Assembly: GCA_948585895.1 (NCBI GenBank)
Contig: CAPBNZ010000024.1
Coordinates: forward strand, 1,363-23,788
Direction: 5' to 3'
From: an uncultured Clostridia bacterium
GTDB taxonomy: Bacteria; Bacillota; Clostridia; TANB77; CAG-508
DNA: 22,426 nucleotides
The position numbers were made by a program, and so were the translations under genes. The notes under the pieces were generated by a model. It was not told where the DNA came from and searched no databases. It saw nothing but the letters and a program-made list of their open reading frames with translations. Each line of letters starts with the position of its first letter. Position 1 is the first letter of the stretch. Positions 6,634 through 15,913 of the stretch are shown piece by piece.

Positions 6634-8142
6634 TCAATTAACATCATAAACATCCAGATTTTTAAAAGCGGGGTCATATAAATTAGTCCCTTTATAATCA
6701 AAGCGAGAACCATGACAAGGGCAATCCCAAGTTTTATCAACATCATTCCAAGAAAGCAAACAACCCAAATGTGTACAAATAGGTTTAACGGCATAAATCT
6801 GTCCATTAGGATTTTTATAAATACCAATTTTTTCATTATTAATTTCTATAATACTACCAGAATCATTTTGAATTTCATCAAAAGACATATTAGCAGGTTT
6901 GAATTTATTAAGTAGTAAAGAATTGGTAGATTGCACTAAAACATTCTTCATTTCATCTCTATTTTTAATAGGCCCCAAACGAGAAGGCTTAAATAAATAA
7001 GCATATTTATTTTCTTTACCACAAATAGTATCAACAATAATATTGCTGGCTACATTAGATAAAGTCATACCCCACTTTTTAAAACCAGTACCCACAAATA
7101 CATTAGGCATAGAAGTAGAATATTGACCAATATAAGGAATTTTATCAAGAGAAATACAATCCCTTGTATTCCAACGATATAAAACTTCACAATTAGGGTA
7201 AAATTTTTTAGCCTCTTGTTCTAAAACACCATAAGTATCTTGATAACAAGAAGGCTGACCAGTTTTATGGTCTCCACCTCCAATTAGCAATAAATCTTTT
7301 CCCTGATATTTAACAGTTCGGTAAGAAAAGATAGGATTTGTAGCATTAATATACATACCATTAAAAAGAGTCTTTTTTGTATCAACTGCAATAATATAAG
7401 AGGTAGACTGATACATTTTAAGAAAATACATACCAGGAAAATTAACAAAGGGGTAATGAGTAGCCACAATTACAAATTTGCTTTTAATGCTAGTATTACT
7501 ACTAGTAGAAATAACATAAGAAGAATCTAAATCTTTTTCTATATCTGTGACAGTTGTATTGGTATAGATTTCACCACCATAGGAAGAAATGCTATTACAC
7601 AGACCATACAAATACTTTAAAGGGTGAAATTGAGCCTGTTCTTTAAAGCAAATAGCACCTTCTATAGAGAAAGGAAGACCTGTTTTCGTTACCAATTCAC
7701 AAGGAAAACCAAGAGATTCTACAGCGGAAACCTCTTTCTTAATCATTCCTAATTCAGATTTTTTAGTAGTATAAACATAACTGTTTTGATACGCAAAATC
7801 ACATTTTATTTTTTCTGTATCCACAATTTCTTTTATATTATGGATTGCCTCTTCATTTGCCTCTAAATAATGAGATGCAAATTTTTTTCCATAACCATGT
7901 ATTAAATAATCATAAAAAAGACCATGCTGACTAGTAATCTTAGCTGTTGTATGTCCAGTCGTTTTTTCTCCAATACCATCTTTTTCTAAAACCATTACTT
8001 TAAAACCTAAATGACTTAAATAATAAGCACAAGTAAGACCAAAAATTCCAGCACCTATAATACACACATCAGTTTCTGAATTGCTAGAAAGGGAAGAAAA
8101 TTCATTTGACTTTTTATCCAAATTTAACCATAAAGAATTCAT
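6634..8142 (-). CDS. FAD-dependent oxidoreductase with C-terminal Rieske [2Fe-2S] domain (YhfW-like)
   Basis: This 502-residue protein has an N-terminal FAD-binding Rossmann motif, GAGIFG at 30-35, within a DAO/glycine-oxidase-like domain. A C-terminal Rieske domain contains CTHLGC (456-461) and CPCHGS (474-479). C456, H458, C474 and H477 would bind the cluster, and C461 and C476 match the disulfide pair of high-potential Rieske proteins. The length and domain order fit Bacillus YhfW, about 509 residues, whose substrate is unknown. It is probably cytosolic, passing electrons between a flavin-oxidised substrate and an unidentified acceptor. The start at 8142 was chosen because AGGAGGT (8155-8149) lies 6 bases upstream; an ATG ten codons earlier lacks such a site. 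The gene stands alone, divergent from the aminopeptidase gene. Confidence 0.9.
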   Translation of the reverse strand: MNSLWLNLDKKSNEFSSLSSNSETDVCIIGAGIFGLTCAYYLSHLGFKVMVLEKDGIGEKTTGHTTAKITSQHGLFYDYLIHGYGKKFASHYLEANEEAIHNIKEIVDTEKIKCDFAYQNSYVYTTKKSELGMIKKEVSAVESLGFPCELVTKTGLPFSIEGAICFKEQAQFHPLKYLYGLCNSISSYGGEIYTNTTVTDIEKDLDSSYVISTSSNTSIKSKFVIVATHYPFVNFPGMYFLKMYQSTSYIIAVDTKKTLFNGMYINATNPIFSYRTVKYQGKDLLLIGGGDHKTGQPSCYQDTYGVLEQEAKKFYPNCEVLYRWNTRDCISLDKIPYIGQYSTSMPNVFVGTGFKKWGMTLSNVASNIIVDTICGKENKYAYLFKPSRLGPIKNRDEMKNVLVQSTNSLLLNKFKPANMSFDEIQNDSGSIIEINNEKIGIYKNPNGQIYAVKPICTHLGCLLSWNDVDKTWDCPCHGSRFDYKGTNLYDPAFKNLDVYDVN

Positions 8143-8237
8143 TTTTGTACCTCCTAAAATTAGTGTAACCAATTTTTAGGAATAAATTATTAAAAAACTG
8201 GAAAAATAAATAATATTGTGATAAAATGAAATCAAAA

Positions 8238-8340
8238 TTTGAAACAAGAGGGACAGGTCTAAAATGTTTCATTTTTAGAAACAGTTATGAAGAAAAAAGA
8301 TATAAATGAAACATTTTAGACCTGTCCCTCTTGTTTCAAA
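8238..8340. repeat. perfect 35-bp inverted repeat (REP/MITE-like element)
   Basis: Arms 8238-8272 and 8306-8340 are exact reverse complements of 35 bases around a 33-base loop. The core GAAACAAGAGGGACAGGTCT recurs in three copies at 19829-20002. The right arm ends 7 bases before the ribosome binding site of the aminopeptidase gene, so the hairpin would lie in its leader. Similar GGGACAGGTC-type repeats are common in clostridial genomes, and I associate them with REP-type elements moved by Y1 (RAYT) transposases. No transposase is present here. Confidence 0.85.
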
Positions 8341-8359
8341 AGAGAAAGGAAGGATAAAA

Positions 8360-9757
8360 ATGGGAGAAGAACTAAAAGAGAAACTTTTTAGTCAAAAGCA
8401 AAATGGTTGGGATTTTATAGATGAAGCAAAAAGAGAAAAAATTTTTAAATTATCTAAAAATTATATGGATTTTCTAAATGTAGCAAAAACAGAAAGAGAA
8501 TTTATTAAACAAGCTAAAAAATTAGCAGATAGCAATGGATATAAGGATATTATAGAATTTGAAACATTAAAGCCAGGAGATAAGGTATACTTTGTAAACA
8601 GAGAAAAAAGTATGTATTTAGCAATCATAGGGGAAGAGAGCATCGAAAATGGAATTCACATTATAGGCTCACATGTAGATTCTCCAAGATTAGATTTAAA
8701 ACCAAATCCATTATATGAAGACACAGGATTTGCCTATTTTAAGACACATTATTATGGAGGAATCAAAAAATATCAATGGACAACAATTCCTTTAAGCATC
8801 CATGGTGTTATTGTCAAAACAAATGGAGAAAAAATAGAGGTAAATATAGGAGAAGACGAAAATGATCCAATCTTTACCATTACAGATTTATTACCTCATT
8901 TAGCACAAGAACAAATGGAGAAAAAACTAAAAAATGGGATTGAAGGAGAAGACTTAAACTTATTAATAGGAAGCATTCCGTATCAAGATAAAAAAGTATC
9001 AGAAAAAGTAAAATTAAATATTTTAAATATTTTAAATCAAAAATATGGAATTACGGAAACGGATTTAACAAGTGCAGAAATAGAATTGGTGCCAGCATTC
9101 AAAGCAAGAAGTCTAGGATTTGATGAAAGCATGGTAGCAGCTTATGGACAAGATGATAAAGTATGTGCTTATACTTCACTTGCTGCTATGATGGAATTAG
9201 ACAGTGTTAGAAATACGGCGGTCTGTATTCTATCTGATAAAGAGGAAATAGGAAGTATGGGGAACACAGGAATGGAATCTCATATGTTTGATTTTTTTGT
9301 TTCAGAAATATTAAACAAGTTAAAAGTAAATAGACCAAATTTATTAGATAAAGTATTTTGTTTCTCAAAAATGCTATCATCTGATGTGGATGCAGGATTT
9401 GACCCAATTTATAGTTCGGTATCAGACAAAACAAATGCAGGATTTTTAGGAAGAGGAATTGCTTTAGTAAAATATACAGGAGCAAGAGGAAAATCTGGAG
9501 CTTCTGATGCGAATGCAGAATATGTAGCATGGGTAAGAAATGTATTGGAAAAAAATCAAATCCAGTACCAATTAACAGAATTAGGAAAAGTAGATATTGG
9601 TGGAGGCGGAACCATTGCCTATATTTTAGCCAATAAGGGTACTGACGTAATTGATTGTGGTGTACCAGTATTATCAATGCATGCACCATATGAAGTAACA
9701 AGCAAATATGATATTTATTCTGCATATGAAACGTATAAAGCATTTTGGAAAGAATAG
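8360..9757 (+). CDS. apeA: M18 family aminopeptidase
   Basis: This 465-residue, zinc-dependent cytosolic aminopeptidase would cut N-terminal residues from peptides; in the family, acidic or neutral residues are preferred. Family residues are in place: HVDSPRLD with H105 and D107, D265 in the QDDKVC segment, E295-E296 in DKEEIG (E295 the expected general base), D342 in SSDVDAG, and H441 in MHAPYE. The length equals that of clostridial ApeA proteins. The start at 8360 is preferred over the in-frame ATG at 8306 because GGAAGGA (8348-8354) precedes it and because the extra 18 codons would be translated from the inverted repeat. The gene has its own terminator and convergent neighbour. M18 enzymes are oligomers, usually dodecamers. 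Confidence 0.93.
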   Translation: MGEELKEKLFSQKQNGWDFIDEAKREKIFKLSKNYMDFLNVAKTEREFIKQAKKLADSNGYKDIIEFETLKPGDKVYFVNREKSMYLAIIGEESIENGIHIIGSHVDSPRLDLKPNPLYEDTGFAYFKTHYYGGIKKYQWTTIPLSIHGVIVKTNGEKIEVNIGEDENDPIFTITDLLPHLAQEQMEKKLKNGIEGEDLNLLIGSIPYQDKKVSEKVKLNILNILNQKYGITETDLTSAEIELVPAFKARSLGFDESMVAAYGQDDKVCAYTSLAAMMELDSVRNTAVCILSDKEEIGSMGNTGMESHMFDFFVSEILNKLKVNRPNLLDKVFCFSKMLSSDVDAGFDPIYSSVSDKTNAGFLGRGIALVKYTGARGKSGASDANAEYVAWVRNVLEKNQIQYQLTELGKVDIGGGGTIAYILANKGTDVIDCGVPVLSMHAPYEVTSKYDIYSAYETYKAFWKE

Positions 9758-9790
9758 AAAATAGCCAAGAATATACTTCTTGGCTATTTT
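9758..9790. terminator. bidirectional terminator between apeA and the XRE regulator
   Basis: AAAATAGCCAAGAA (9758-9771) pairs perfectly with TTCTTGGCTATTTT (9777-9790) around a 5-base loop. Flanking A and T tracts allow it to work on both strands. Confidence 0.9.
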
Positions 9791-9794
9791 GTAG

Positions 9795-10136
9795 TTAATT
9801 TAAATTTTTTACTAAATCAATCATAGAATTTATAAAGTCTTTTTTATCTTCTGAAAGAAAAGATAGTTTTTCAGAAATCTCTATATTTTTTATAACATCT
9901 TCATTCGTAATGAAGGGTGCATAAATTGTATTTGGAGTGATACCTAAAATATTCATATAATTGATTAAGGTTTGAGTCTTCACACCATTATTACCATTTT
10001 CAATTCTAGAAATATATTTTAAAGAAATTCCTAATTTTTCAGATAATTGTTCTTGTGTTAATTTATTTTTTATACGAAAATCTCGTAATATTTTACCAAA
10101 ATTTTTATCAATATCCGATTTTGAAACTGAATCCAT
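9795..10136 (-). CDS. XRE-family helix-turn-helix regulator
   Basis: This 113-residue protein has an HTH_3/XRE DNA-binding domain at about residues 12-68: FGKILRDFRIKNKLTQEQ, then LGISLKYISRIENGNNG, where the SxxYISRIE stretch is the recognition region. The C-terminal 45 residues are helical and probably allow dimerisation. The start at 10136 follows GGAGGT (10147-10142) by 5 bases; a longer ATG start at 10202 would lie upstream of the promoter. Target genes are unknown. The divergent small gene at 10375 is an obvious candidate, since the two promoters lie about 60 bases apart. Confidence 0.9.
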   Translation of the reverse strand: MDSVSKSDIDKNFGKILRDFRIKNKLTQEQLSEKLGISLKYISRIENGNNGVKTQTLINYMNILGITPNTIYAPFITNEDVIKNIEISEKLSFLSEDKKDFINSMIDLVKNLN

Positions 10137-10170
10137 ATTGTACCTCCATACAATCCAAAGTATTAATATT

Positions 10171-10199
10171 AGTATAACAAGACGACTAAAATTGTTGAA
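10171..10199 (-). promoter_or_regulatory. promoter of the XRE regulator gene
   Basis: Minus strand: TTCAAC (10199-10194), 17-base spacer, TATACT (10176-10171). The A/T-rich stretch TATTAATATTAGTATAA next to it could hold an operator. Confidence 0.45.
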
Positions 10200-10255
10200 C
10201 ACATTAATACTGTAACAGCCGTGAAACTTAACGACACTAAAAAATAGGAAATTAC

Positions 10256-10284
10256 TTGAATTAAGAGGGAAAATGTGATATTAT
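10256..10284 (+). promoter_or_regulatory. promoter of the 47-residue protein gene
   Basis: TTGAAT (10256-10261), 17-base spacer, TATTAT (10279-10284). It points away from the regulator gene and gives a leader of about 85 bases. Confidence 0.55.
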
Positions 10285-10374
10285 ATACAAAATGAAGTAA
10301 CACTATTAGTATTACCATTAAAAATAAAACATATTCTTAGAAGAGAAAAAAATGAAAAAAGGAAATTGAGAAAT

Positions 10375-10518
10375 ATGATAAATGATGAAAAATATGTAAT
10401 TTTTTTAAAACGAATCATATCTTGTATTAGCCATGGAGATTACTATTCTGTAAAGGAATTATCGCAATTAGAATTAGAAAAAATGGAGAATAGAGAAAAG
10501 ACAGTTGCTAAAAAATAA
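10375..10518 (+). CDS. 47-residue hypothetical protein
   Basis: The sequence starts MINDEKYVIFLKRIISC, contains HGDYYSVKELSQLELEKM and ends in a Lys-rich tail. It is soluble and probably helical. An AAGGAAA site precedes the ATG at moderate distance, and a 17-spaced promoter lies at 10256-10284. Divergent from an XRE regulator and just upstream of the essC transcription unit, it may be controlled by the former; a link to type VII secretion is not shown. I recognise no family. Confidence 0.6.
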   Translation: MINDEKYVIFLKRIISCISHGDYYSVKELSQLELEKMENREKTVAKK

Positions 10519-10686
10519 GCAATAGGCAAACATAAAACAAGATATCAATCAATAATGGCAAAACCACATAATAGCAGATATGCTAAAATAGAAAAATAAA
10601 ATGAGTACAATAAATGTCACAAAAATGTAAAACTATTCGAAAGTTGTCAATCCGTAGATAATAAAGCAGATGGAAGAAAATACACA
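10519..10686 (+). other. gap without a recognisable gene
   Basis: I see no ORF with a ribosome binding site and no clear terminator between the 47-residue protein gene and the essC promoter. In particular there is no WXG100-type gene here. Confidence 0.5.
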
Positions 10687-10715
10687 TTGAAAAAGGAAAA
10701 TAAACTTGTTATAAT
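10687..10715 (+). promoter_or_regulatory. sigma-A promoter of the essC unit
   Basis: TTGAAA (10687-10692), 17-base spacer, TATAAT (10710-10715). Transcription would start near 10722, which rules out the longest reading of the essC ORF starting at TTG 10687. Confidence 0.75.
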
Positions 10716-10776
10716 AGCAGTAGTAAGAAAAGAAAGGATGATTATATTGCTGCTAGTATTAATTGGTGAAGGAAAA

Positions 10777-13700
10777 ATGCACAAAATGATATTGCCACAA
10801 GTACCATCAGGAAGCTATGTAATAAACGACAAATACGATAATGCAAATCGAAAACTAATAGAAATAGAATCAAAAGACGGAAAATGGCAAATAACAAGTG
10901 ATAACAATGCAAAAATAGTAAATCCCAAATGTGTAAATATAACAAACGATAAAATAAATATAACCAATTCAAGGCAACTATTTTTAAGTGGAATCATCTT
11001 AAAGCAATATAGTACCTATGAATTGATAATTGGAGACGAAGAAGCATTATATATTTTATGCTGTTTACCAGTATATGAAAACAATTGGAAGCATTTGGAC
11101 ATAAAACATGCACAAGAAATATCAATTGGAAGTAATCAACTAAATCAAATATCCTATGCTAATCATTTAGTAGCTAACACACATGCCAGAATCTTTAAAA
11201 ATAATGGTAGATGGATGCTAGAAAACTATGACAATAAATGTGGAACCTTTCTAAATGGTAATTTAGTTTATGGAAGACCAAGATTTTTATTTAATGGAGA
11301 TACCATTTTTATAATGGGATTAAAAATTATATTAATGGGAAATAGCATATACATAAATAATCCAGAAGAAAAAATACAATACGATGAACAGACCTTAAAA
11401 ACAATAGAAACAAGAGAACAGAAAAAAATAGATGACGATAATAGCGAAGAAGAAAAATATATTGAATTATATTCATCAAAAGACTATTTTTATCGAGCAC
11501 CAAGAATTAGCAGAAAGATTGAAAAAGAAGTAGTTAATATAGAGCCACCACCACCAAAAAGAACCAATGACAATATGCCTTTATTCTTAACAATAGGTTC
11601 TACCCTATCAATGGGAGTATTTTCAGTTATTACTGTTATATCAACTCTTTCAGGAATAATTAGAGGAGATCAATCAGTAGGAGAGACCATATTATCTATT
11701 ATATCATCTTTAGCAATGGTTATGTCTATGTTATTAATTCCTTTACTAACCAGTAAATGGGAAAAAAGCAGAGACAAAAAATATGAAGAAAAAAGACAGA
11801 AAAAATATAGTGAATATATTGCTAGTAAAAAGAAAGAAATAGAACAAATTAAAAACAAGCAAAAAAATATACTTTTTGAGAACTATGCAACAACAGAAGA
11901 ATGTACAAGTATTATCCTAAAAAAAGATAAAAGATTATGGGAAAGAACAATCGAAAATCCAGACTTTTTATCTATCACACTTGGAATAGGTAACATTCCA
12001 TTAGATATCGATATTTCCTATCCGCAAAAGGAAGCTTTTTCAATGGAAGATGAAAAAGACAATCTAATGGAAATGGTATATGATTTTACAAAAGAAATAG
12101 AAACCTTAAAAAATGTACCAGTTACCCTATCTTTAACCCAAGAGAAAATAATAGCGTATATCGATAAAAATGAAGAAAACATCAATAAATTCATGCATAA
12201 TTTATTCATACAACTGATGGCCTTTCAAAGCTATAACGATTTAAAATTAGTCTTTTTATTAAAAAAAGACAACTTAAAAAAATGGGAATATGTAAAAACG
12301 TTCCCTTATGTTTGGAGTAATGCAAAAGATTTTAGATTTTTTGAAGATGATGCTAAATCAATGGAAGAAGTCTCAAAATATTTAGAAGAAGAATTGGCTA
12401 AAAGGACAAGTCAAGAAGAAAATTCAAATAGTGATAGTGACTATAAAAAGTTTGCACCATATTACTTAATTATTACAGATGACTACAGAAGAATAGAAAA
12501 TTTAAAAATTGTTAGTAACCTATTAGAACAAGAAAAGAATTTAGGATTTAGTATCTTCTGTATAGCAAAAGACATAACACAATTACCCAATGCATGTCAG
12601 AAATTTATCAGTATCGATAATAAAGAAGGAAAGGTTTTTACCAATGAATTATCCGAAAAAAGTGAAATTAATTTTACATTTAATAATTTAAACACATTTT
12701 TCCTTGAAAAAATAATAAAAACAATAGCCAATATACCAATAAAATGTAAATTATCTGAAAGAAACTCTTTGCCAAATCATTATACATTTTTGGAAATGTA
12801 CAACGTTGGATTAATAGAGCAACTAAATATTTTAGATAGGTGGAAAAATAACGATGCCACCCTATCCTTAGCAGCACCAATTGGAATAAAATCATCAGGA
12901 AAGCTTTTAAATTTAGATATCCATGAAAAATTTCATGGACCACATGGATTAATAGCAGGAACAACTGGTTCAGGTAAAAGTGAATTTATCATCACCTATA
13001 TCTTATCATTAGCATTAAATTATCATCCAGATGATGTTACATTTATTCTGATAGACTACAAAGGTGGAGGATTAGCAGGAGCTTTCCAAAAACAAAATGT
13101 AAAATTACCACATTTAGTAGGAACCATAACCAATATTGATACAGAAGGACTTCAAAGATCACTTGTTTCCATACAAAGTGAATTAAGAAGAAGGCAAGTT
13201 TTATTCAATGAAGCAAGAGAAATAACAGATGGAGGAGTAATAGATATATATAAATATCAAAAGTTATATCATACAGGAGCATTAAAAAGACCAATCCCAC
13301 ATTTATTAATCATCTGTGATGAATTTGCAGAATTAAAGCAACAACAACCAGAATTTATGGATGAATTGGTTAGTGTATCAAGAATCGGACGTAGTTTAGG
13401 AGTTCATTTAATCTTAGCAACGCAAAAACCAAGTGGAATTGTAGATGACCAAATGAGAAGTAACAGTAAATTTGCAATTTGTTTAAAAGTACAAGACAAA
13501 TCAGACAGTTCCGATGTAATTGAAAGACCAGATGCAGCCTATATCAAGCAATCAGGAAGGTTTTATATCAAAGTAGGAAATGATGACTATTTTGATATTG
13601 GGCAATCTGGATGGTCTGGGGCACAATATTATCCAGCAGATGTAACCAAAAGCCAAGAAGATGATTCTATTAAATTTATTTCTAATAATGGAACTGTAAT

Positions 13701-15405
13701 CAAAGAGATAAATGATTATACGAAAAAAACAATAAGCACAAGTCAAGGAGATCAATTAACCAATATTGTTAAATATATGTCTGATATAGCAAAACAAGAA
13801 AACATAGTAGCAGAAAAATTGTGGCTTGATGATATCCCAGAGAAAATTTATATTAATCAAGTAAAAGAAAAATATAAATTTAAGAAAAAAAATAATAACA
13901 TAAAACTTACCATTGGAGAATTTGACGATCCGGCGAACCAAAGACAAGGAATTGTAAGTTTAGACCTTATCAAAGATGGTAATGTCATAATATATGGAAG
14001 TGCAGATAGTGGAAAAGAAACATTAATGAGTACAATGATATACGATTTAATGACAACTTATTCAACAGAAGAGCTATGGATGTATATCTTGGACTTTGGA
14101 ACCGAATCTTTTAAAATATTTAATGGTTCCCCACATATTGGGGACATTATGTTTGCCAATAATGGAGAAAAATTAAGTAGGTTTTTCTCTAAAATAAAAG
14201 AAATTGTAAACGAAAGAAAACAAATATTATCAGAATACAATGGAGACTATAACTTTTTCCTAAAAACTAGTGGAAGATCAATGCCATTAATCACAATTTT
14301 TATAAATGGATATGAAAGCTTTATTGAAAACTATGATGATGTGTTTGATGACCTTTTGTTGACCTTAACAAGAGAAGGCGTTAAAACAGGAGTGCTATTT
14401 ATCATGTCAACACTGGCAAGCAATGATTTAAGATATCGTATGGGACAAAACTTTAAACAAAAAATTGCTTTATCATTAAATGACCTAACTGATTATGCCA
14501 ATATCTTTGAAGGATTAGGAAATAAGAGACCAGCACGAAGATTTGGTAGAGGACTTATTAATTTAGGAGAGGAAATTTATGAATTCCAAACTGCTAAATC
14601 TTGTGAACCAGAAGATTATAATGTATTTATTAAAGAAGAAATTGAAAGACTAAAAAAAGAAAACAAAATAACAGCAGAAAAAATAAGAGTATTACCAGAT
14701 GTTGTAAAAATGGAAGAATTAGAAGTAGAAAGTAAGGACTTATCTAATATGCCAATAGGTTTAAGAAAAAGAGATATCAAACCAGAATTATATGACTTCA
14801 AAAATAATTTCATTAGTATTATTACAGCAAAAGATTTAGATGAAGCGATACAATTTGCATCCAACCTATTTCAAGTTGTAAATAATATGAAAAAAATAGA
14901 CACCATAGTTTTAGACCCAGATAGAAAACTGTTAAGTGGAAAGAACGAATTAAGAGATAATTATAATAGAATTATTTCAGAAGTGAACGAAGAAACACCT
15001 ACTCACAAAGTTTGCTTTGTTCTAGGATTAGACAAATTTATAAACTGTTTGGAGGAAAATGTAAATAGTGGCAGAGAAGAAGAGGACTATCAAGAAGGAA
15101 CAGAATTATTTGCACAAGTAATACAAAGATGTGAAGAAAGTGAAAGGTTTAGTTTTATTATTGTAGACACAGCTTCTAAAATAAAAGAGCATAATTATGA
15201 TGAATGGTATAGTCAAAATGTAATACAAGAGAATATTATTTGGGTAGGAAGTGGAATAGAAGATCAATATCTTTTAGATATCAATGCACCAAGAAAAGAA
15301 ATAGTAGACAATTGTGGCTGTAGTTTTGGATATATTAATAAGAAAAATAAAACAATTATGATGAAGCTTTTAGAAATGAAAGAAAGAAGGGAAGAAGATG
15401 AATGA
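10777..15405 (+). CDS. essC: EssC-type FtsK/SpoIIIE ATPase of a type VII secretion system
   Basis: This 1542-residue membrane ATPase would be the motor and core of a T7SSb secretion channel. The N-terminal part has a degenerate first FHA-like region (about 1-100) and a clear FHA domain (about 110-195: EISIGSNQ, ANTHARIF, KCGTFLNG). Two membrane helices follow (about 269-293 and 300-322), then FtsK-type ATPase domains. Domain 1 has GTTGSGKS (728-735) and Walker B LLIICDEFAEL. Domain 2 has GSADSGKE (1074-1081), where the usual Ser/Thr is Glu, and IFINGYES replaces the acidic Walker B. A third C-terminal domain has no P-loop. Length and order match Firmicutes EssC, about 1480-1500 residues. The start at 10777 follows GAAGG and lies downstream of the promoter; ATG 10738 is possible. 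The 3' end overlaps the esaB-like gene by 8 bases. Confidence 0.93.
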   Translation: MHKMILPQVPSGSYVINDKYDNANRKLIEIESKDGKWQITSDNNAKIVNPKCVNITNDKINITNSRQLFLSGIILKQYSTYELIIGDEEALYILCCLPVYENNWKHLDIKHAQEISIGSNQLNQISYANHLVANTHARIFKNNGRWMLENYDNKCGTFLNGNLVYGRPRFLFNGDTIFIMGLKIILMGNSIYINNPEEKIQYDEQTLKTIETREQKKIDDDNSEEEKYIELYSSKDYFYRAPRISRKIEKEVVNIEPPPPKRTNDNMPLFLTIGSTLSMGVFSVITVISTLSGIIRGDQSVGETILSIISSLAMVMSMLLIPLLTSKWEKSRDKKYEEKRQKKYSEYIASKKKEIEQIKNKQKNILFENYATTEECTSIILKKDKRLWERTIENPDFLSITLGIGNIPLDIDISYPQKEAFSMEDEKDNLMEMVYDFTKEIETLKNVPVTLSLTQEKIIAYIDKNEENINKFMHNLFIQLMAFQSYNDLKLVFLLKKDNLKKWEYVKTFPYVWSNAKDFRFFEDDAKSMEEVSKYLEEELAKRTSQEENSNSDSDYKKFAPYYLIITDDYRRIENLKIVSNLLEQEKNLGFSIFCIAKDITQLPNACQKFISIDNKEGKVFTNELSEKSEINFTFNNLNTFFLEKIIKTIANIPIKCKLSERNSLPNHYTFLEMYNVGLIEQLNILDRWKNNDATLSLAAPIGIKSSGKLLNLDIHEKFHGPHGLIAGTTGSGKSEFIITYILSLALNYHPDDVTFILIDYKGGGLAGAFQKQNVKLPHLVGTITNIDTEGLQRSLVSIQSELRRRQVLFNEAREITDGGVIDIYKYQKLYHTGALKRPIPHLLIICDEFAELKQQQPEFMDELVSVSRIGRSLGVHLILATQKPSGIVDDQMRSNSKFAICLKVQDKSDSSDVIERPDAAYIKQSGRFYIKVGNDDYFDIGQSGWSGAQYYPADVTKSQEDDSIKFISNNGTVIKEINDYTKKTISTSQGDQLTNIVKYMSDIAKQENIVAEKLWLDDIPEKIYINQVKEKYKFKKKNNNIKLTIGEFDDPANQRQGIVSLDLIKDGNVIIYGSADSGKETLMSTMIYDLMTTYSTEELWMYILDFGTESFKIFNGSPHIGDIMFANNGEKLSRFFSKIKEIVNERKQILSEYNGDYNFFLKTSGRSMPLITIFINGYESFIENYDDVFDDLLLTLTREGVKTGVLFIMSTLASNDLRYRMGQNFKQKIALSLNDLTDYANIFEGLGNKRPARRFGRGLINLGEEIYEFQTAKSCEPEDYNVFIKEEIERLKKENKITAEKIRVLPDVVKMEELEVESKDLSNMPIGLRKRDIKPELYDFKNNFISIITAKDLDEAIQFASNLFQVVNNMKKIDTIVLDPDRKLLSGKNELRDNYNRIISEVNEETPTHKVCFVLGLDKFINCLEENVNSGREEEDYQEGTELFAQVIQRCEESERFSFIIVDTASKIKEHNYDEWYSQNVIQENIIWVGSGIEDQYLLDINAPRKEIVDNCGCSFGYINKKNKTIMMKLLEMKERREEDE

Positions 15406-15649
15406 AGTATTAGTAAAACTATATGTTCCAACAATTGATGAGCAATATGATATTTGGATACCTGTCAATAAGAAAATTCATACAATCATTAGTCTATTAG
15501 TAAAATCGGTAAATGAACTAACAAAAGGGTATTATCTTCCCGATAAAACACCTTATTTATATGACAAAATAAATGCAATGGTTTTTGATATTAATGTAAG
15601 AGTCATCGATACAGAAATAAGAAATGGAACAGAACTAATCATGATATAA
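15398..15649 (+). CDS. esaB: EsaB/YukD-like ubiquitin-fold protein of type VII secretion
   Basis: This 83-residue protein has a beta-grasp pattern: an N-terminal strand MNEVLVKLYVPTIDEQYDIW, a central helix (about HTIISLLVKSVNEL) and final strands ending NGTELIMI. Its size and its place directly after essC fit the EsaB/YukD family, small cytosolic regulators of T7SSb. It lacks a C-terminal Gly-Gly, as usual in the family. The start overlaps the end of essC by 8 bases, which indicates translational coupling; GAAGGGAAGAAG just before the ATG serves as its binding site. A terminator follows, so the unit ends here. Confidence 0.8.
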   Translation: MNEVLVKLYVPTIDEQYDIWIPVNKKIHTIISLLVKSVNELTKGYYLPDKTPYLYDKINAMVFDINVRVIDTEIRNGTELIMI

Positions 15650-15684
15650 GGTTTAACATTATTAAAAGTAAGCCTAATGTTAAC

Positions 15685-15726
15685 AATGCTATTAGCTTAA
15701 TATGCTTTAAGTTGATGGCATTTTTT
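15685..15726 (+). terminator. terminator of the essC-esaB unit
   Basis: AATGCTATTAGCTTAA (15685-15700) pairs, with a few G-U pairs, with TTAAGTTGATGGCATT (15707-15722). A run of T follows to 15726. Confidence 0.75.
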
Positions 15727-15748
15727 ATACGAACAAAAAAATTTCCTA

Positions 15749-15826
15749 AATTTCCTATCATATAAAAGTATTTTATACAAGTTTGCTAAGGCAAATTTAG
15801 AAAGTAAACCAAAATGAGGTATGAAA
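15749..15826. repeat. duplicated intergenic segment, copy A
   Basis: Two blocks here, AATTTCCTATCATATAAAAG (from 15749) and AAAATGAGGTATG (15811-15823), recur in the same order and at similar spacing at 16421-16506, after the second coat protein gene. Each copy follows a terminator ending in GGCATTTT. Confidence 0.5.
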
Positions 15827-15913
15827 AGAACCCAAAAAGGTTAAAAAATAATGAATAAAGTGCAACAAAAAAGGGAAGAATACAATCAGAATACAAAGAA
15901 AGGAAGGATAAAA

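Noticed and set aside
8306..8359. N-terminal extension of the aminopeptidase starting MKHFRPVPLVSKEK
   Set aside because: It is a translation of the inverted-repeat arm. The ribosome binding site and normal family length place the start at 8360.
10687..10776. Upstream start of EssC at TTG 10687
   Set aside because: TTG 10687 is the -35 box of a consensus promoter whose transcript begins near 10722.
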